Below are positions 14,651 through 25,826 of a stretch of 64,000 bases of DNA, piece after piece. Position numbers and translations under genes: made by a program. The stretch comes from Amorphophallus konjac (lineage: Eukaryota; Streptophyta; Magnoliopsida; Alismatales; Araceae), in the NCBI GenBank assembly GCA_022559845.1, contig JAHNEJ010003400.1, positions 1-64,000 of the forward strand, in the 5' to 3' direction. Positions within the stretch are counted from its first letter, which is position 1. The number at the start of each line of letters is the position of its first letter. The notes under the pieces are model-generated. The model did not search any database, was not told the DNA's origin, and worked only from the letters and a program-made list of their open reading frames with translations.

Positions 14651-16770
14651 CAGGTCGGGTCCGGGGGTCTAAAATTGGAAATACCGGTCGGAAGGCCGTG
14701 CCGATCATTCCAACACGACCGGGGAGATGAAAGTGACTTGTCAGAACTGACGGAATCCAAATCGGATGTCCGGTTTGAGCTCGGCGCTCAAAGTTTAGTT
14801 TTAAAATACACTTAGTTTAAATGAACTATCAGGTCGGGTCCGGGGGTCTAAAATTGGAAATACCGGTCGGACGGCCGTGCCGATCATTCCAACGCGACCG
14901 GGGAGATGAAAGTGACTTGTCAGAACTGGCGGAATGCAAATCGGATGTCCGGTTTGAGCTCGGCGCTCAAAGTTCAGTTTTAAAATACACTTAGTTTAAA
15001 TGAACTACCAGGTCGGGTCCGGGGGTCTAAAATTAGAAATACCGGTCAGAAGGCCATGCCGATCATTCCAACACGACCAGGGAGATGAAAGTGACTTGTC
15101 AGAACTGACGGAATCCAAATCGGATGTCCGGTTTGAGCTCGGCGCTCAAAGTTCAGTTTTAAAATACACTTAGTTTAAATGAACTATCAGGTCGGGTCTG
15201 GGGGTCTAAAATTGGAAATACCGGTCGGACGGCCATGCCGATCATTCCAACGCGACCGGGGAGATGAAAGTGACTTGTCAGAACTGGCGGAATCCAAATC
15301 GGATGCCCGGTTTGACCTCGGCGCTCAAAGTTCAGTTTTAAAATACACTTAGTTTAAATGAACTCTCAGGTCGGGTCCGGGGGTCTAAAATTGGAAATAC
15401 CGGTCGGACGGCCATGCCGATCATTCCAACGCGACCGGGGAGATGAAAGTGACTTGTCAGAACTGGCGGAATCCAAATCGGATGCCCGGTTTGAGCTCGG
15501 CGCTCAAAGTTCAGTTTTAAAATACACTTAGTTTAAATGAACTACCAGGTCGGGTCCGGGGGTCTAAAATTGGAAATACTGGTCGAACGGCCGTGCCGAT
15601 CATTCCAACACGACTAGGGAGATGAAAGTGACTTGTCAGAACTGACGGAATCCAAATCGGATGTCCGGTTTGAGCTCGGCGCTCAAAGTTCAGTTTTAAA
15701 ATACACTTAGTTTAAATGAACTATCAGGTCGGGTCCGGGGGTCTAAAATTGGAAATACTGGTCGGACGGCCGTGCCGATCATTCCAACGCGACCAGGGAG
15801 ATGAAAGTGACTTGTCAGAACTGGCGGAATCCAAATCGGATGTCCGGTTTGAGCTCGGCGCTCAAAGTTCAGTTTTAAAATACACTTAGTTTAAATGAAC
15901 TACCAGGTCGGGTCCGGGGGTCTGAAATTGGAAATACCGGTCGGACGGCCGTGCCGATCATTCCAACACGACCAGGAAGATGAAAGTGACTTGTCAGAAC
16001 TGACGGAATCCAAATCGGATGTCCGGTTTGAGCTCGGCGCTCAAAGTTCAGTTTTAAAATACACTTAGTTTAAATGAACTATCAGGTCGGGTCCGGGGGT
16101 CTAAAATTGGAAATACTGGTCGGACGACCGTGCCGATCATTCCAACGCGGCCGGGGAGATGAAAGCGACTTTTCAGAACTGGCGGAATCCAAATCGGATG
16201 TCCGGTTTGAGCTCGGCGCTCAAAGTTCAGTTTTAAAATACACTTAGTTTAAATGAACTGCCAGGTCGGGTCCGGCGGTCTAAAATTGGAAATACCGGTC
16301 GGACGGCCATGCCGATCATTCCAACACGATCGGGGAGATGAAAGTGACTTGTCAGAACTGACGGAATCCAAATCGGATGCCCGGTTTAAGCTCGGCGCTC
16401 AAAGTTCAGTTTTAAAATACACTTAGTTTAAATGAACTATCAGGTCAGGTCCGGGGGTCAAAATCTTGAAATACAAGTCGGACGGCCGTGCCGATCATTC
16501 CAACGCGACCGGGGAGATGAAAGTGACTTGTCAGAACTGACGGAATCCAAATCGGATGCCCGGTTTGAGCTCGGCGCTCAAAGTTCAGTTTTAAAATACA
16601 CTTAGATGAACTACCAGGTCGGGTCCGGGGGTCTAAATATTGTTTCAAGCTAGTAGTTGATCTATAAAATCTGTAGTTATCAATTTGATATGTTTGATTT
16701 ATATTTATGCTCATTTCTTCGCACTAATTTTTTTATCTATAAATGAATGTTATTATTTTTTTAATGTAAG

Positions 16771-16862
16771 GGGATCCTTCTGCGGGCAGCGACAGAGGAG
16801 ATGAGCAGGGCAGTGACGATATGGATGATGAGGATATTGACGATGTACCAGATATTTCTTGA
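16771..16862 (+). pseudogene. Probable last exon of CACTA transposase (acidic tail)
   Basis: A short exon follows an acceptor-like TTTTTTTAATGTAAG at 16756-16770 and reads through a strongly acidic tail rich in Asp and Glu (ending DDEDIDDVPDIS) to a TGA at 16860-16862. Acidic C-termini just before the subterminal repeats fit a CACTA transposase-type protein, but no transposase motif can be seen in 30 codons, so the assignment depends on position in the element. Upstream, 16640-16770 is AT-rich and looks intronic. If the rest of the gene exists, it lies to the left of the satellite, beyond the window. An unrelated protein carried by the element is also possible. Confidence 0.45.
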
Positions 16863-17141
16863 TGTTTAATGATATTTGTTTTATGTTATTCAGACGGATC
16901 GGCAGGGTTAATGTGTTTTTTTTTGTATTTATTTGATCAGCATGGTGGAATTTTTTTATTGGTGGTGTTTATTTATTTGAACATCTATGTTGATGTTGAG
17001 TTTTTTTCGGTGGTGGTTATTTATTTGGGTACGTTGATGTTGAGTTTTTTTTTGTGGTTATCAGTAGGTTCCTAATAATTTTTTTTAACAGGTTTATTAG
17101 ATAAATAAATGTAATATTTAAAAAATATATATTTTTGATTT
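16863..17141. other. AT-rich 3' sequence of CACTA element
   Basis: T-rich sequence between the exon and the subterminal repeats. It contains a 68-codon open frame (16869-17075) of hydrophobic, low-complexity composition that I do not consider a gene. The only evident signals are ATAAATAAATG near 17101 and a TTTTTTTTAACAG stretch near 17076. Confidence 0.6.
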
Positions 17142-17665
17142 TAGACGGATTTTCATCCGTCGCTATTTCCGTTTGTAATAGCGACGGTCATTTCAGACGG
17201 AAATTAATATCCATCGTTATTTCCGTTTCAAACACCGACGGATTTAGGACGAATATGCATATGGAGTCGTCGTCGGTAGTTACGACGAATAAGTAATCCG
17301 TCGTAATATCCGGCAGATATAGCGACGGATTTCAGACAATATTTCAGACGGATTACTGACGGTAATTAAAACGGATTATAAATCCGTCTTAAAAACCGTA
17401 TGAAAGTCAGACGGATAATTTCAGACGGAAAGTTACATACGGAAATTTTATCGTATGAAATTGAGACGGAATTTGTGACCGAAATTTATTCTGTCTTAAT
17501 TTCAGACGGAATTTCAGACAGATAAATTAACTGTCACAAATTTGTGACTAAGAATTTCAGACGGTCGATTCCCGTCTTAAATCCGTCGGAATTCCGTAAC
17601 AAATATGGTTTGCGACGGATTTTCCGACGGATTTGAGACGGATAATGTCCGTCTGAAATCCCGCT
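17142..17665. repeat. CACTA subterminal repeats
   Basis: Dozens of short direct and inverted copies of GACGGA/TCCGTC, many as TTTCAGACGGA or AGCGACGG. Some form longer hairpins: CCGTCGCTATT (17157-17167) pairs with AATAGCGACGG (17177-17187). Subterminal repeats of this kind are the known binding sites of the DNA-binding transposase protein in plant CACTA elements. Nothing here is coding. Confidence 0.8.
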
Positions 17666-17678
17666 TTTTCTGGTAGTG
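17660..17678 (-). repeat. CACTA right terminal inverted repeat
   Basis: CCCGCTTTTTCTGGTAGTG. On the minus strand it begins CACTACCAGAAAAA, the canonical CACTA terminus. The following GGA (17679-17681) would be one copy of the 3-bp target duplication. The other copy and the left terminus are not in the window. Confidence 0.8.
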
Positions 17679-17850
17679 GGATACCATTACTCATACATAT
17701 AGAGAAGGCAATACAGTGGCAGATTCTTTGGCTACTTTAGCATGCTCTTTGCAATGTAACAATTTCTATTCCTCTCATGAGCTTCCCTCTTATATAAAGG
17801 GAGCTGCTCGCCTAGATAAGCTAGGCATGCCTAGCATCCGTTTGATGTAA
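17679..17850 (+). pseudogene. LINE-type RNase H C-terminus fragment
   Basis: An open stretch of 56 codons ending in TAA at 17848-17850. It has the C-terminal RNase H signature of plant LINE ORF2 and related RVT_3 proteins: H-T-Y-R-E-G-N-x-V-A-D-S-L-A, including the last catalytic Asp and the preceding His, followed by a tail with LDKLGMPSIR. The start is cut off exactly where the CACTA terminus ends, so the transposon inserted into this coding sequence. The first part of the RNase H and all of the RT lie beyond the insertion and are not in the window. It could instead come from a host RNase H-like gene, since that family shares the motif. It is a fragment in either case. Confidence 0.72.
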
Positions 17851-18300
17851 TTGTGCATATCCTCTTTCATTAATAAAATACACCCCCTAGTGATAGTTTA
17901 GTGGTCCTTCCCCACCCCTATCCCTAGGCAGGGCTTTCAACAAAAGAAAAAGTCTTCTTTTGTTTTCTTCTTTGAGTTTCACTGTTTGCAGGACTTCAGT
18001 ATCAAGGAACTACACAGGGCTCCTGGTCCTTGGCCGGCCGAGGACAAGGAAGAGGGACCCTACCTTCTCCCTATTTTGAGCATCTCCCCACGATCATCAT
18101 TCCTATGAGGTTCAGGTAAACAGCTCTGGCGATCACAACTATTTGACCCTTGATTTGTTCCCCTGTAGGTACTCGTGGTCCAGGAAGGTTGAGGAGATAA
18201 CCCCGCTAAGTTCATTCTCCAAACCAACTCTCCTCCACCAACCCAACACACCACACACATCACCCGGTCCGACGACCCCCGGTGCCTACAAGCAAGGAAG
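17851..18300. other. LINE 3' tail and probable Gypsy-1 LTR end
   Basis: 17851-17890 holds an AATAAAATACA poly(A)-signal-like sequence typical of a LINE 3' end. After that the sequence changes character. A TG-starting sequence near 17892 could begin the Gypsy-1 5' LTR, which must end shortly before the primer site at 18301 (candidate terminal CA at about 18285-18294). With no second LTR in the window I cannot fix either boundary. No gene is seen. Confidence 0.4.
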
Positions 18301-18320
18301 TGGCGATCACAGTGGGACCC
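18301..18320 (+). other. Gypsy-1 primer binding site
   Basis: TGGCGATCACAGTGGGACCC begins with the TGG that complements a tRNA CCA end. The rest matches the 3' acceptor and T-arm pattern of a plant tRNA-Arg. The giant element has almost the same site at 63073-63092, which supports both calls. From memory, Ogre elements also use tRNA-Arg; exact pairing needs a tRNA alignment. Confidence 0.7.
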
Positions 18321-19166
18321 TCCAATGCCTACTGTGAGTTCCTGAACGCTTGAAGTCCAAGATAAGTGAAGCATGTGTTTACATTAGATGAATTTACGTA
18401 GCTCTGTTTTGTGTTTTCTGAAAATTGGACAGAAGGAGGCCAACCCCCTGCCGCCTAGGCCCCTGGGCGACTAACCCAGTGGCCTCCTAGGCCATCCTCT
18501 GGGCGACCAAGAGTCTGGCCGCCCAGACCACTGGACGGCCCTTGCTTTGGCCGCCCTCTCCTCCTCCAGGAGGCCAACACTCTGGCCGCCTTCATCCCCT
18601 GAGCGACCCTTGACCTAGCCGCCTAGGTCTTTAAGCGGCCAGGTACCTGGCCGCCCTCTGACTCTTTTCTTGTGCTCCCCCAAACTAGTTATTTTCTTTG
18701 TCTTTTTCTTGTGTATTGTGTGATCTCTCTCCACAGGGTTGAATCGTGGTTGGGTTTAGGCAGAGCCGGCATCACCCCTTATTAGGAATCCCTCCCGAAG
18801 GAATTGAACCCTTCACCTGAGGATTCCCACTCGGGTGTAATTGGTTCGGTCCAACCGGGAACCTCCGTGAGTCCTCGCGAACCGTGGGTTCCCAAACGGT
18901 CACCAGGCAGGTTGTACCATCAGAAGAACCTATAGTGACCCATGGCTTGGAGTGAGATTTCTGTTAAGTTCCCCGAAGTTCACCCTTCACCCACTTAGTT
19001 CTCTTCTCTCCTCCGAGTGAACAAAAGAAAAACAAAAAGGAAAAAAGAAGGAAAATAAAAATTCTGGGACATTGCTTGTGGTCACCTCCTTTGGTGTGAT
19101 TAGAAACACTCACCCCTCCCCTTTAAGTTTCACTCTCTTTTCTAAACCAATTAAAACTGGTTTAGG
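18321..19166 (+). other. Gypsy-1 untranslated leader
   Basis: Non-coding leader between primer site and gag. At 18437-18660 it has a degenerate GC-rich repeat of TGGCCGCC/GGGCGACC motifs spaced 20-40 bp apart. At 18840-18900 several small inverted repeats centre on GGTTCGGTCCAACC. No gene was found; the short frames here are unlikely to be coding. Confidence 0.6.
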
Positions 19167-21194
19167 ATGGAGCGGGTCCTCACAAATCCTGGTTATGAGA
19201 AGGAACTCCCTCCCCAATATGAATCCGGGATTAGGGGCAATCCTCTATTTCAAATAGAGGATGATTATCCGGATGCCTTTATAGGCATGTTCTCGGCCAC
19301 GCCAAATGAGGCCGTCCACGCTGATTCGGCTTCTTCAACGAGTGATCATGACCATGGTAGCCCGAGGAAGGCTCCTACACTTTCTCCACACGAGGATCAA
19401 GAGCTGATCAGTGTGCTATCCCGCTAAACTCCCGCGGACTTGGCCACGATGGCTTCCCGTGGGAAGGCTCCAGCCATCCCACATATGTCTCCCCATATCA
19501 CACCTCCTCGCGCTCAAACCCCCTTTCAAGGGTCCACGAGTCGACCCATTCCCGAGAATCCACCTCAATTCAACTATCCAATGGCTCCGCGAAGAGTCTC
19601 CTCACCACCAATTTTGTCAACCATGGGTGTCCCGTTAAAGGGGATAGACCTGTCATTTCGGCAGGAGATTCAAAGCTACATTCGGCAGACAGTAGCCGAG
19701 AGCATGCCAAACTCATGTCCCCACTCGCTAGCCCAATACTGCAAACTCCCTAATGCTCATTTCTTGCCTGGGTTCAAGGCTCCTAAGTATAGGAGATATG
19801 ATGGTACCACTGACCCCCATCATCACCTTTCTGGTTTCCTCGTGGATTCCCATCAATGGCTCTGCGATCGGGTCCTATTGGTCCATCTGTTTCAAAAATC
19901 CCTTGAGGGCGAGGCCCTACGTTGGTTTTCCTCCCTACCAGCTGCTGATCTCATCAACTTTGATGTAGTCTTCGAGCGATTTCTCGCTCACTTTGGTCAC
20001 ATGTCTTCCATTTCTCTTATGTTGTTTGACCTAGTCACGGAAAAAATGAAGCCCGATGAGGACTTCATTAATTTTGCAAATTGGTGGAGGATCATGGCTT
20101 CTAGGACGGAAGTTCCCATCCCCAAGTCTCAAGCTGTCACCATGTTGGTGAACAATGCCACCCCTCAACTTAGGGCCATCTTAATGCTCAGTGAGCTCCA
20201 CACCTTTCCCCAACTCTATAATCGAGCTCGGATAGTTCAGGCCCAGGTAAGGGATTCCACCTTGCCTCCTTTCTTTGAGCCTCGCACCAAGAGTAGGAAG
20301 ACTCCAGCCGTCCCCACCACCAAGGGCGTCACGATAAATGAGCAAGTCAATGCGGTTGGCCAACCTTTCAAGTCTAACAATCGCCAGGGCTCCCATCCTA
20401 CCCAGGCTAGTGCAAACCAAGGGCAAGACAATCCCAAGCCTTATGCGAACATCCCTCCACCTCAGAACTACAACTGCACTGGGCCAAAAAGAGCTTCTTA
20501 TCCTCCGTTGCCTGAATCTTTGGGTGACATTTTCTTTGCCCTTATGTCCTCTAAATCCATTCAACTTCCCCCTCAACGAGATCGGGTCCATCCCAATGCT
20601 GATACCTCCAGGTATTGCCCTTATCACCGAACTCCCGGGCATGATATATTCAACTGCTTCCAATTCCGGGATTCGATGTATGACATGAACGACGAGGGGA
20701 GAATCAATTGGGCGGATGTGAAGATAGCCATTGCCAATATCAAGAAACCCAACCGGGACCTTGGTATCGTGCAAAACCCATTGCGAACTCATCAGTCAAA
20801 CAAAGATCCCTCGAGCTCGAGGCAGAATGAGCGGGTGAACACCATAATTGGAATGGAACCACGGGTGCTCAAGAGGACCCAGATGTGGGGCATCGAAGGG
20901 TTCCCGGGCTGGTACGGGAAGTTAGAAGTGGAAGGTAATGAACCATGGGCGGACGTCAACATGTTCACCCAATCCCGAAGTCTGATCTCACCTTCCAGTC
21001 AATTTTCAAATGTTATCCCCAAACCACTCACCTTAATCAACCCACCTCAGATTCCATGTCAAGAACCTCATGCCTCTTCACAGGCTCAGTCAGTGCAGGA
21101 GCATCCTTTTGTCCTCCTTAAGCCACCTCAGCCAAAATCAGTCCCTTCTCCTTCTCCTATCGATTCCGGAGACAATCCAGCCTCCCTCTCATGA
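19167..21194 (+). pseudogene. Gypsy-1 gag
   Basis: Capsid/nucleocapsid precursor, which packages element RNA into cytoplasmic particles. One frame runs from ATG 19167 to TGA 21192-21194 with a single in-frame TAA at 19425-19427. The retrotransposon gag domain lies around 19780-20260 (YRRYDGTTDP, WFSSLP, LVTEKMKPDEDF) and aligns along its length with the giant element's gag. A zinc knuckle of the unusual form C-x2-H-x4-H-x4-C is encoded at 20615-20657 (CPYHRTPGHDIFNC). A proline/serine-rich tail follows. The downstream protease is in another frame, joined through a frame change near 21350. The Met at 19440 would restart just past the stop codon. Confidence 0.85.
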
Positions 21195-21813
21195 ATCTTC
21201 GGATCTCCAACTCCCTTGCAGCTCATCCGCCCGAAACCTTTGGAGCAAGATGACCCGAAAGAGGCTTCTGTAAATGTCACTCTCTGTAATCGCATCATTC
21301 CCCCGTCCCAAAGGCCATCCCAGCCAGAGGAAGGGGGTCAGTTCTCAAGGCCCTCCCACGGAGTATGACATTCTCCAACATCTAGGCAGGACCCCTGCTA
21401 AGGTTTCCATCTTGGAGCTCATTATGAAGTCCCCATCACACCAAGCCACCTTGCTTCAATTCCTCCAAAAGATCATGGTCAATGAAGACCTTCCGGCAAG
21501 TGGTGTGACCGAGGCCATCATGGGCCTTAGATGTGGACCATCCATCTCATTCTCTGATAAAGACCTTGCTTTGCCAGAAAGTAGGCCACTCCCGTTGTGC
21601 CACACAGTCTCTCTCAACGGAGTCAAGGTCGACTCTGCCCTCATTGACACGGGAGCTTCAATCAATGTGTGTCCCATGAAGACCATTCGGAAAATTGGCC
21701 TCCAAGAAGAGAACCTGGAGGAGGTATGCACTACCATCTCAGCTTATGACAATTCAAAGAGATGTGCAAAAGGAAAGGTGACCTTGCAACTCGGCTTAGG
21801 TCCAATGGTCATG
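21195..21813 (+). pseudogene. Gypsy-1 protease, N-terminal part
   Basis: The clear frame spans 21274-21813. It has the pre-protease segment also seen in the giant element (YDILQHLGRTPAKVSILEL) and the aspartic protease active site DTGAS, with Asp-Thr-Gly encoded at 21645-21653. The role is cleavage of the gag-pol polyprotein. The gene is cut at 21813 by insertion of an LTR element (TSD TCATG, 21809-21813). The rest of the protease fold continues at 37245. The sequence from 21195 to ~21350 reads in the gag-related frame and shows a frame change before the protease. Confidence 0.85.
21809..21813. repeat. Target-site duplication TCATG (left)
   Basis: TCATG immediately precedes the TGATG terminus of the nested element. 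The matching copy is at 37240-37244. Removing the insert and one copy rejoins the Gypsy-1 protease frame. Confidence 0.95.
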
Positions 21814-23743
21814 TGATGCGGGACGGGCACGTGAACCTGGGACTCTATCTTGCGGACGTCCCTAAGCGAGGGAAACGCAGGATCGTGCGCGGTTGAGAAA
21901 CCGACAATGAGCCTCGGGTATCAGCTTTTTCGCGTGTACTCAGATTGAGTCACAGGACGGGTCACACTCACTCTCTCGCAGCGGTGATTGGAATAATATA
22001 ACGAGCTAGTTATCCTATCACTCTAGCAGCGACATATGAACATATACGAATTGAGCAAAATGCCAAAGTAGGAGGGTGGCGAGTGTACCTCCATGCTCCG
22101 GGCGTGGGGAAGGCGACCCCGGTCAAGACTCATACTCCCAGTACACAATAATTAAATTATTACATTATTAATTTTATGGCCCACTCCACGCAGGGAGGTA
22201 AAGGGCGACAAAAATAACACGGGAATACCAAGCTTGGGTTGACGGGCAGCAATTTTGAACGCTCTCGGGCCGGAGACGAACTGCGGGGTTCGGCTGGGTT
22301 CTGCGGGTCCCGCGGGATAGCAGGCGGGTCCGACTGCTGGGACGGCGGTGCCCGGGCATCTCCCTGCTGCGGAGTCTTACTGGGATGCTGCTGATGGGTT
22401 GTCGAGTGATCTCTAGGAGCGGCGGTCGCCGAAGGTATCCCGGCGTATTTTATCAAGATTTATCGGTGGACTGATTTGCTGGCCTATCCACGGATCAGAA
22501 CTGCGCGCCTCCACAAAAAGAATTTCTACGGCCAGATCCCGTGTCGGATCAACGCAAAATTGGTACCTATGGATAGAGGACTCAAAAGGCTACAACATAT
22601 AATTATTTCAAATCCATCCAGTAGATGGATTAGAAATGAAAACGACTGTGGGTTGTAGTTTCTTTCTGGCTTGGAATTACAGACACACAGGGAATAACAA
22701 GAACTGCCTGAAGATGAATTTTGACCGATAGGGAAAACAATAAATCTAGACTCCTGAAAAATTATGGGTGGAAGGGGGTAAGTGAGGAACACGTATGATT
22801 TTTTTGGTGATTTATAGAGATGTATAAGGGGTTGGAAAAATAGAAGAACAGACTCCTATCCTGCAGATCTACAAACTGGCAGACTATCAGGGGTGGAACT
22901 AAAATTACGGGAAAAATAACAAATGACCTCTGATTGGAACAAAATTTAAAATGGAGACTAAGGATAACAAGAAGAACAAACACTTAAAATTGCAGCACGA
23001 TTAGAGCTCTTGATGTGGAGATAAAAATTGTGCTTCAACCTCCTATCTTGATGTGGACAGAATTCCAATGCGGCGGCGGTGGCGGTGCGACGGCGGCTCG
23101 ATGGCGGTGGCGGTGGTAGTGCTGAGCTTCAAACTCAGAGAGGGAGAGGGGAGGAGGCTTCACACCTCAAGAAATTTGCAGCACTCCGTCTGCGAGGGGT
23201 GGGAGAGAGAAAGGGGCGCCCTTGGGCTCTTGGAACAATTTTCTGAAATTCTTCTTCATTAATTCTACCAAATGGAAAATACAAGGGATTTATAGAAATG
23301 TAAAAAAGACAAAACCTACCCTCAGATCTAGGGTTAGGGAGGGGTAAACAAGGGATAACACATTAATCCCACATGTGATCAAATGGCCACATTAAATAAA
23401 AATACAACATGTATTAAACAATTATATAAGGGGGGCGCCCTTGACCATGGGGAGTCCAACTTGGACTTTCTTCCCCGCTTGTCCCCCCTTGGTCCAAGTC
23501 CAACTTTGGACTTTGAACTAGCTCCCCATGGGCCCTAAATTCTAGGTGGGCCAATGGGAAAGAGGGTGGGGGCCCCTGTTGGACCTACTAGACTTTTACA
23601 AATAAACCCAAGACATCTAAAGACTAACCCTTTGGCTTATAATGCATTACAATTGCAAACCCAATTAACCAAGGGTATAAATGCAAACAAAAGGACATAA
23701 ATGCAAAAATAAAAAAGTTAGTGTCCGGTGTTGATTCTCATCA
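21814..23743 (-). repeat. 3' LTR of the gag-only element (left copy)
   Basis: 1930 bp, TGATGCGGGACGGG...GTTGATTCTCATCA. It aligns throughout with 26106-27896 plus 37108-37239. No coding sequence is evident; several short frames (for example 22160-22456 and 23053-23262) occur in both LTRs and carry no recognisable domain. Confidence 0.93.
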
Positions 23744-23759
23744 ATTCTCCCCGGGTGGG
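23744..23759 (-). other. Polypurine tract of the gag-only element
   Basis: On the minus strand CCCACCCGGGGAGAAT lies directly against the 3' LTR (TGATGAGAAT). The purine-rich GGGGAGAA core is the expected plus-strand primer. It fixes the orientation together with the primer site at the other end. Confidence 0.7.
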
Positions 23760-25110
23760 AAGAACTCGACCCTGTCGAGTAAGGGGTGCGACTGCTCGTG
23801 TGGCTCCTACGGATCCGTCACCGAACTTGGAAGCACGGAGTACGCTCCACTCCAAGTATTCGTCACCTGCTCATCCCGTATATATTGGATATGCGCATGC
23901 TACTGTGGGAATGAGGCTAGTGGTGGACACTCCGGGGTGGGGTCACTCTCAAAGGGGAGGAGGCGGCTCAAAGACTCACTAGGAATCACCGTTGGGTCCC
24001 TTTATGTGACTAGATCCGATATGATGAGGTAAAGCCAATCCCAAATTTCGGCGAGTCTACAACGTACACAATAGATCCAACTTGCCTCCCACTCGAAAGG
24101 GACTAACAACGTGAGCTGACAAAAGACCGACTCAACTCGATGTATGCAGACTCACTATGCACTCGACAGATAAACTATACGAAACAAAGACTCACAGATG
24201 ACCCTAAACAACCCTATTGTTAGTCCGACTCATACATATGCAATGGTGGACTAGGACATCCGAATGTGTGCCATGCATACACAAGATGCAACCGGTGGTA
24301 GGTGTAATGGGGGTGTCCTAGACATCCTAAAGTGATCCACTCATGCACGGACGATCCTTTGGATTTGGGAGGTTTGGGAGGGCTAGGAGTGCCGAATGCA
24401 CCTTCTTTGTCACCCCTATATGTATGTATCTCTGGCTAGTGGACGGGCTCCTTGCTGAGCGTAGGTTGACTGGCCCGAGTGAGAGGGGTGTGGTAGGGGA
24501 CTTCCCTGACAAGGTATAAAGGAAGTGATGGGTCACGAGGCCCACTAGGTAAGGGGTCGAATGGATCAAAGAATGTGTGACCCCTCGTGGCAGGTTCCTC
24601 TATTACATAGTCTCATGTTTGAAATTCATGAAGGTGTAAATGGTCACCTTCATCCATCGTGGTAGATGGGATAGTGTATAGAAGATATGGTTCCTCCCTC
24701 GGGATAAAGGGAATGTAGTTAGGCTCGACCGGCATGGGGAGGAACAAAAGAACCTCCGTGGTGACATGACTCACGGTGTACACGGAGGTAATGGACCCCA
24801 AAGCGGGATGGGTGAAGCTACGACCTGTGGGTCGGTCGAAGTATGGGGCCAATAAGTGTGTCAACTTCAACTATCAGTTTAATCCCTTAAGAAGGCCATC
24901 CAATGTATCAACATGGTGACTAGACCAGAATGTGGTATGGAATGAGTTGACCGGCACTAATGGTAGTGTGGGGTCCATGGATGGATAGCATAATGCTCTA
25001 TGGACCAAGCCTATCTTGAGCCAACTAAGAAGTGGCTCGGCGATGAAAAGCTTTCCCGTTAGAAACACGGGTGGCTCTGGCTGAGGCGGCTCCAAATGAG
25101 GTGGTTCCGA
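23760..25110. other. Internal region without recognised genes
   Basis: Middle of the gag-only element. Minus-strand frames at 24613-24870 and 24874-25095 are open but match no family I recognise. No RT, integrase or protease motif appears in any frame. This is probably untranslated or heavily decayed element sequence. Confidence 0.55.
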
Positions 25111-25826
25111 TTAAAGATCGGAAGGTGAGGGTGGTGGCAATGGAGCTCTCATGGGTGGGGAAGGGGTGTCCTCTTTGAGGGGAAGATGTCCTTGGGGTGG
25201 CACGGGGTTGGGAGGCTCGGGCAGGAATCCGTCAATTTGGGTACACATCCTATCCAACTGATCCAAAATAGTTTTGAAAAGTTCAGCAATGGTGGGGGTT
25301 GGAGTAGGGGCATCATGGTCGACTCGCTCATGGACTCTCGGCCTAGTCGTGGGTTTAGGCTCATCGACATGCAGGGCTCTTTGCCTCCGACTATGACCCA
25401 CTTGGTTGGAGGTGATTGGGTGGGGTCGGTTGGAGGTGATGGGCTGGGTAGGTAGGCCCTTCTAACCTCACCCTTCATCTCTCGCCATGACTCTATGGGC
25501 CATTACCTCCTAATTTCCCTCAAGTATTCTATGTCCCTCTATGTTTCGGCGGCTTCGTAAAAAAGTCACCTTGTGGATAAGTCAACTTGCATGGTATCGG
25601 ACATAATGTAACACTTAAAGTATGTGTCCATAGCGGCTTCCCACTCTAGATAGTCACTAGGGACTTTGGAGCCATAGAAGTCCCGGGCTTCGGGCCTACG
25701 AAAGTGGTGGGGTTGGGCCTCCCATCTTTGGGCGTATCGCCACCATGCATAAGATGTGGGCTTTTGGGGATCCATGGGACACGGGGAGCTATAAGATGGC
25801 CATGCCGACAGTTGGTGACAAGACAC
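25111..25826 (-). pseudogene. Decayed gag of the non-autonomous element
   Basis: Minus-strand reading from 25826 gives a gag-type core: a basic RPEARDFYG start, YLEWEAAMDTYF (the L-E-W-E...M-x-x-Y-F pattern of plant gypsy gag), then across stop codons SWREMKGEVRRAYLP (25470-25510), matching the W-x-x-M-K...R-F-L-P part of the same domain. A Pro-rich stretch with a coiled segment follows in a shifted frame (25111-25401). The stops and the frame change mean no full-length Gag is made. The sequence resembles the gag of chromovirus-like gypsy elements more than the Tat-type gag elsewhere in this window. Confidence 0.6.

Larger units (their letters stand above)
1..16639. repeat. Satellite array, ~179-bp monomer in A/B dimers
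   Basis: About 93 head-to-tail copies of a 178-179 bp monomer. The landmark GATGAAAGTGACTTGTCAGA recurs at 37, 215, 393, 571 and 749, exactly 178 bp apart. Monomers alternate between type A (GAACTACCAGG, AACACGACC) and type B (GAACTATCAGG, AACGCGACC), giving a ~357-bp dimer. The alternation slips near 7.8-8.4 kb and 10.1-10.5 kb, where B-type monomers follow each other. Each monomer contains short dyads such as GAGC-TCG-GCGCTC. Monomers are nearly identical in the middle and more diverged in the last ~700 bp, as expected at an array edge; the first ~34 bp of the window also fit the consensus poorly. The length is typical of plant centromeric or heterochromatic satellites, but nothing here proves centromere function. 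Short open frames inside the array follow the repeat period and are not genes. Confidence 0.97.
16640..17678 (+). mobile_element. CACTA (En/Spm) transposon, 3' portion
   Basis: The right end of a CACTA-type DNA transposon. It has a probable terminal transposase exon, AT-rich 3' sequence, a dense block of GACGG/CCGTC subterminal repeats, and the terminal sequence TTTTTCTGGTAGTG (reverse complement CACTACCAGAAAAA). The left end is not in the window: the sequence runs straight from satellite into what reads as the last intron. Either the satellite lies within the element, or it replaced the 5' part. The family identification rests on the terminus and subterminal repeat type, which are characteristic of plant CACTA elements. 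No catalytic domain is visible. Confidence 0.75.
18301..21813 (+). mobile_element. Gypsy-1 (Tat lineage), left segment
   Basis: Internal 5' half of a + strand Ty3/gypsy element: primer binding site, leader, gag, and the start of protease. It is interrupted in the protease gene by a nested 15.4-kb LTR element and resumes at 37245. The lineage call rests on close protein similarity to the giant element at 39562-64000 and on the variant zinc knuckle and G-patch found in both. The element carries several stops and frame changes, so it is dead. Confidence 0.85.

Noticed and set aside
1..16639. CENP-B box in the satellite monomer
   Set aside because: TTGGAAATACCGG is only loosely similar; the essential TTCG...A..CGGG pattern is not present.
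16445..16714. 89-codon minus-strand frame at the satellite/CACTA border
   Set aside because: Mostly satellite translation continuing into AT-rich intron sequence.
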